Of a stretch of 64,000 nucleotides of DNA, positions 63,587 through 64,000 are shown one piece after another. The notes under the pieces are model-generated. The model saw nothing but the letters and a program-made list of their open reading frames with translations. It searched no databases and was not told where the DNA came from. The translations under genes were made by a program, and so were the position numbers. The DNA comes from Pseudomonadales bacterium (GTDB lineage: Bacteria; Pseudomonadota; Gammaproteobacteria; Pseudomonadales; Azotimanducaceae). Position 1 is the stretch's first letter; each line of letters opens with the position of its first letter. The DNA lies in contig WLWP01000001.1 of NCBI GenBank assembly GCA_012103505.1, positions 2,852,001 through 2,916,000 of the forward strand. Reading direction: 5' to 3'.

Positions 63587-64000
63587 TGACAGATACGCCA
63601 TATGTTCTCACGACCGCCGATCGCGTCGAGATTCACGAACTCCCAGGCCGATACGGCGATTCAATCGATGACCGAAACTGGAGCGGTCTCGACAAGGTCT
63701 TCACTCAGGATGCGGTGTTTGATCTCACCGGAGTCGGCTCACGTATCTGTACCGGTCTCGACGACATTAAGTCGTTCATGGAATCAGAGGCCGCGCATCC
63801 CCGTACGCATATGATGACTAACATTTATACCGACTCAGATGAAGACGGCGTTACTCTGCGCTTTCGCATCGTCGCGTTGATCGGCAAGGGGCGCACCTCA
63901 ACCGCGAGTTACTATGACAAGATAGTAAAAACAGATGATGGTTGGCGCACGCAACATCGGTTTGTTTCGTCCCGACGGCGTGACAAACGCGAAGCAGAAG
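63587..64000 (+). CDS. SnoaL-like/NTF2-family protein (3' partial)
   Basis: At least 138 residues; the frame from the ATG at 63587 is open to the right edge, so the stop lies outside. CGGAG sits about 11 bases upstream. The pattern (VEIHELPGRYGDSIDDRNWS, FTQDAVFDLTGVGSRICTGL, FMESEAAHPRTHMMTNIYTD, RTSTASYYDKIVKTDDGWRT) matches the NTF2-like SnoaL_4 type, a cone-shaped fold used by small hydrolases, isomerases and dioxygenase small subunits. It probably forms an operon with the preceding hydrolase. Confidence 0.8.

Noticed and set aside
1-64000. tRNA, rRNA, CRISPR, insertion sequence, prophage or integrase signals
   Set aside because: I read the intergenic stretches and ORFs for cloverleaf arms, regular spacer repeats and transposase/integrase motifs and saw none. 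A tRNA or IS search tool would be a firmer test.

Overview
The window looks like a chromosomal stretch from a Gram-negative bacterium, most likely a gammaproteobacterium. A complete 13-gene respiratory complex I operon runs in the order nuoA-B-CD-E-F-G-H-I-J-K-L-M-N, and nuoC and nuoD are fused in the way known from enterobacteria and other gammaproteobacteria. A TonB-dependent receptor, several lipoproteins and a barrel-like protein show an outer membrane. I found no rRNA, tRNA, CRISPR array, transposase or phage gene. No gap between genes exceeds 300 bp. The mix of amidohydrolases, alpha/beta hydrolases, a flavin monooxygenase, an LLM oxidoreductase, a PhyH dioxygenase, EthD, VOC and GFA proteins suggests an aerobic heterotroph that handles many organic substrates, but I cannot name the genus.

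Layout. 0-9.4 kb: end of a TPR gene, a D-aminoacylase-like amidohydrolase, an MBL-fold hydrolase, a SpoIIAA-like/EthD pair, an MFS transporter, an NAD-dependent epimerase-like protein, an exported protein paired with an M48-TPR protease, and a CBS protein. 9.6-21.5 kb: minus-strand genes for an octaheme cytochrome c with C-terminal helical repeats, a DoxX-like protein, a DUF3604 protein, a two-domain VOC protein, a tannase/feruloyl esterase, a PQQ-type sugar dehydrogenase lipoprotein, a TonB receptor and an ACMSD-like amidohydrolase. 21.6-24.8 kb: an unusually long flavin monooxygenase and an alpha/beta hydrolase. 25-30.5 kb: a possible cell-surface glycan group (SGNH hydrolase, YbhN-type membrane protein, methyltransferase, GT39-like and GT2 glycosyltransferases). 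30.6-36.9 kb: an ADP-ribosylglycohydrolase fusion, a frameshifted molybdopterin oxidoreductase, GFA, two small unknown proteins and a second CBS protein. 37-51.5 kb: the nuo operon. 51.8-53.5 kb: a frameshifted FapA/DUF342 gene. 53.6-64 kb: a hydrolase-rich minus-strand run (two alpha/beta hydrolases, LLM, PhyH, a class C beta-lactamase-like esterase, a PAS-like/LuxR/hydrolase fusion and a barrel-like lipoprotein), then a plus-strand hydrolase and a truncated SnoaL-like gene.

The most interesting items are the regulator-hydrolase fusion overlapping an esterase gene, the octaheme cytochrome with HEAT/TPR-like tail, the long flavin monooxygenase with a changed FAD-binding glycine, the dyads upstream of catabolic genes, and an 8-bp tandem repeat abutting a start codon. 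Two genes are broken at six-base homopolymers, which points first to assembly error and should be tested before any biological reading.
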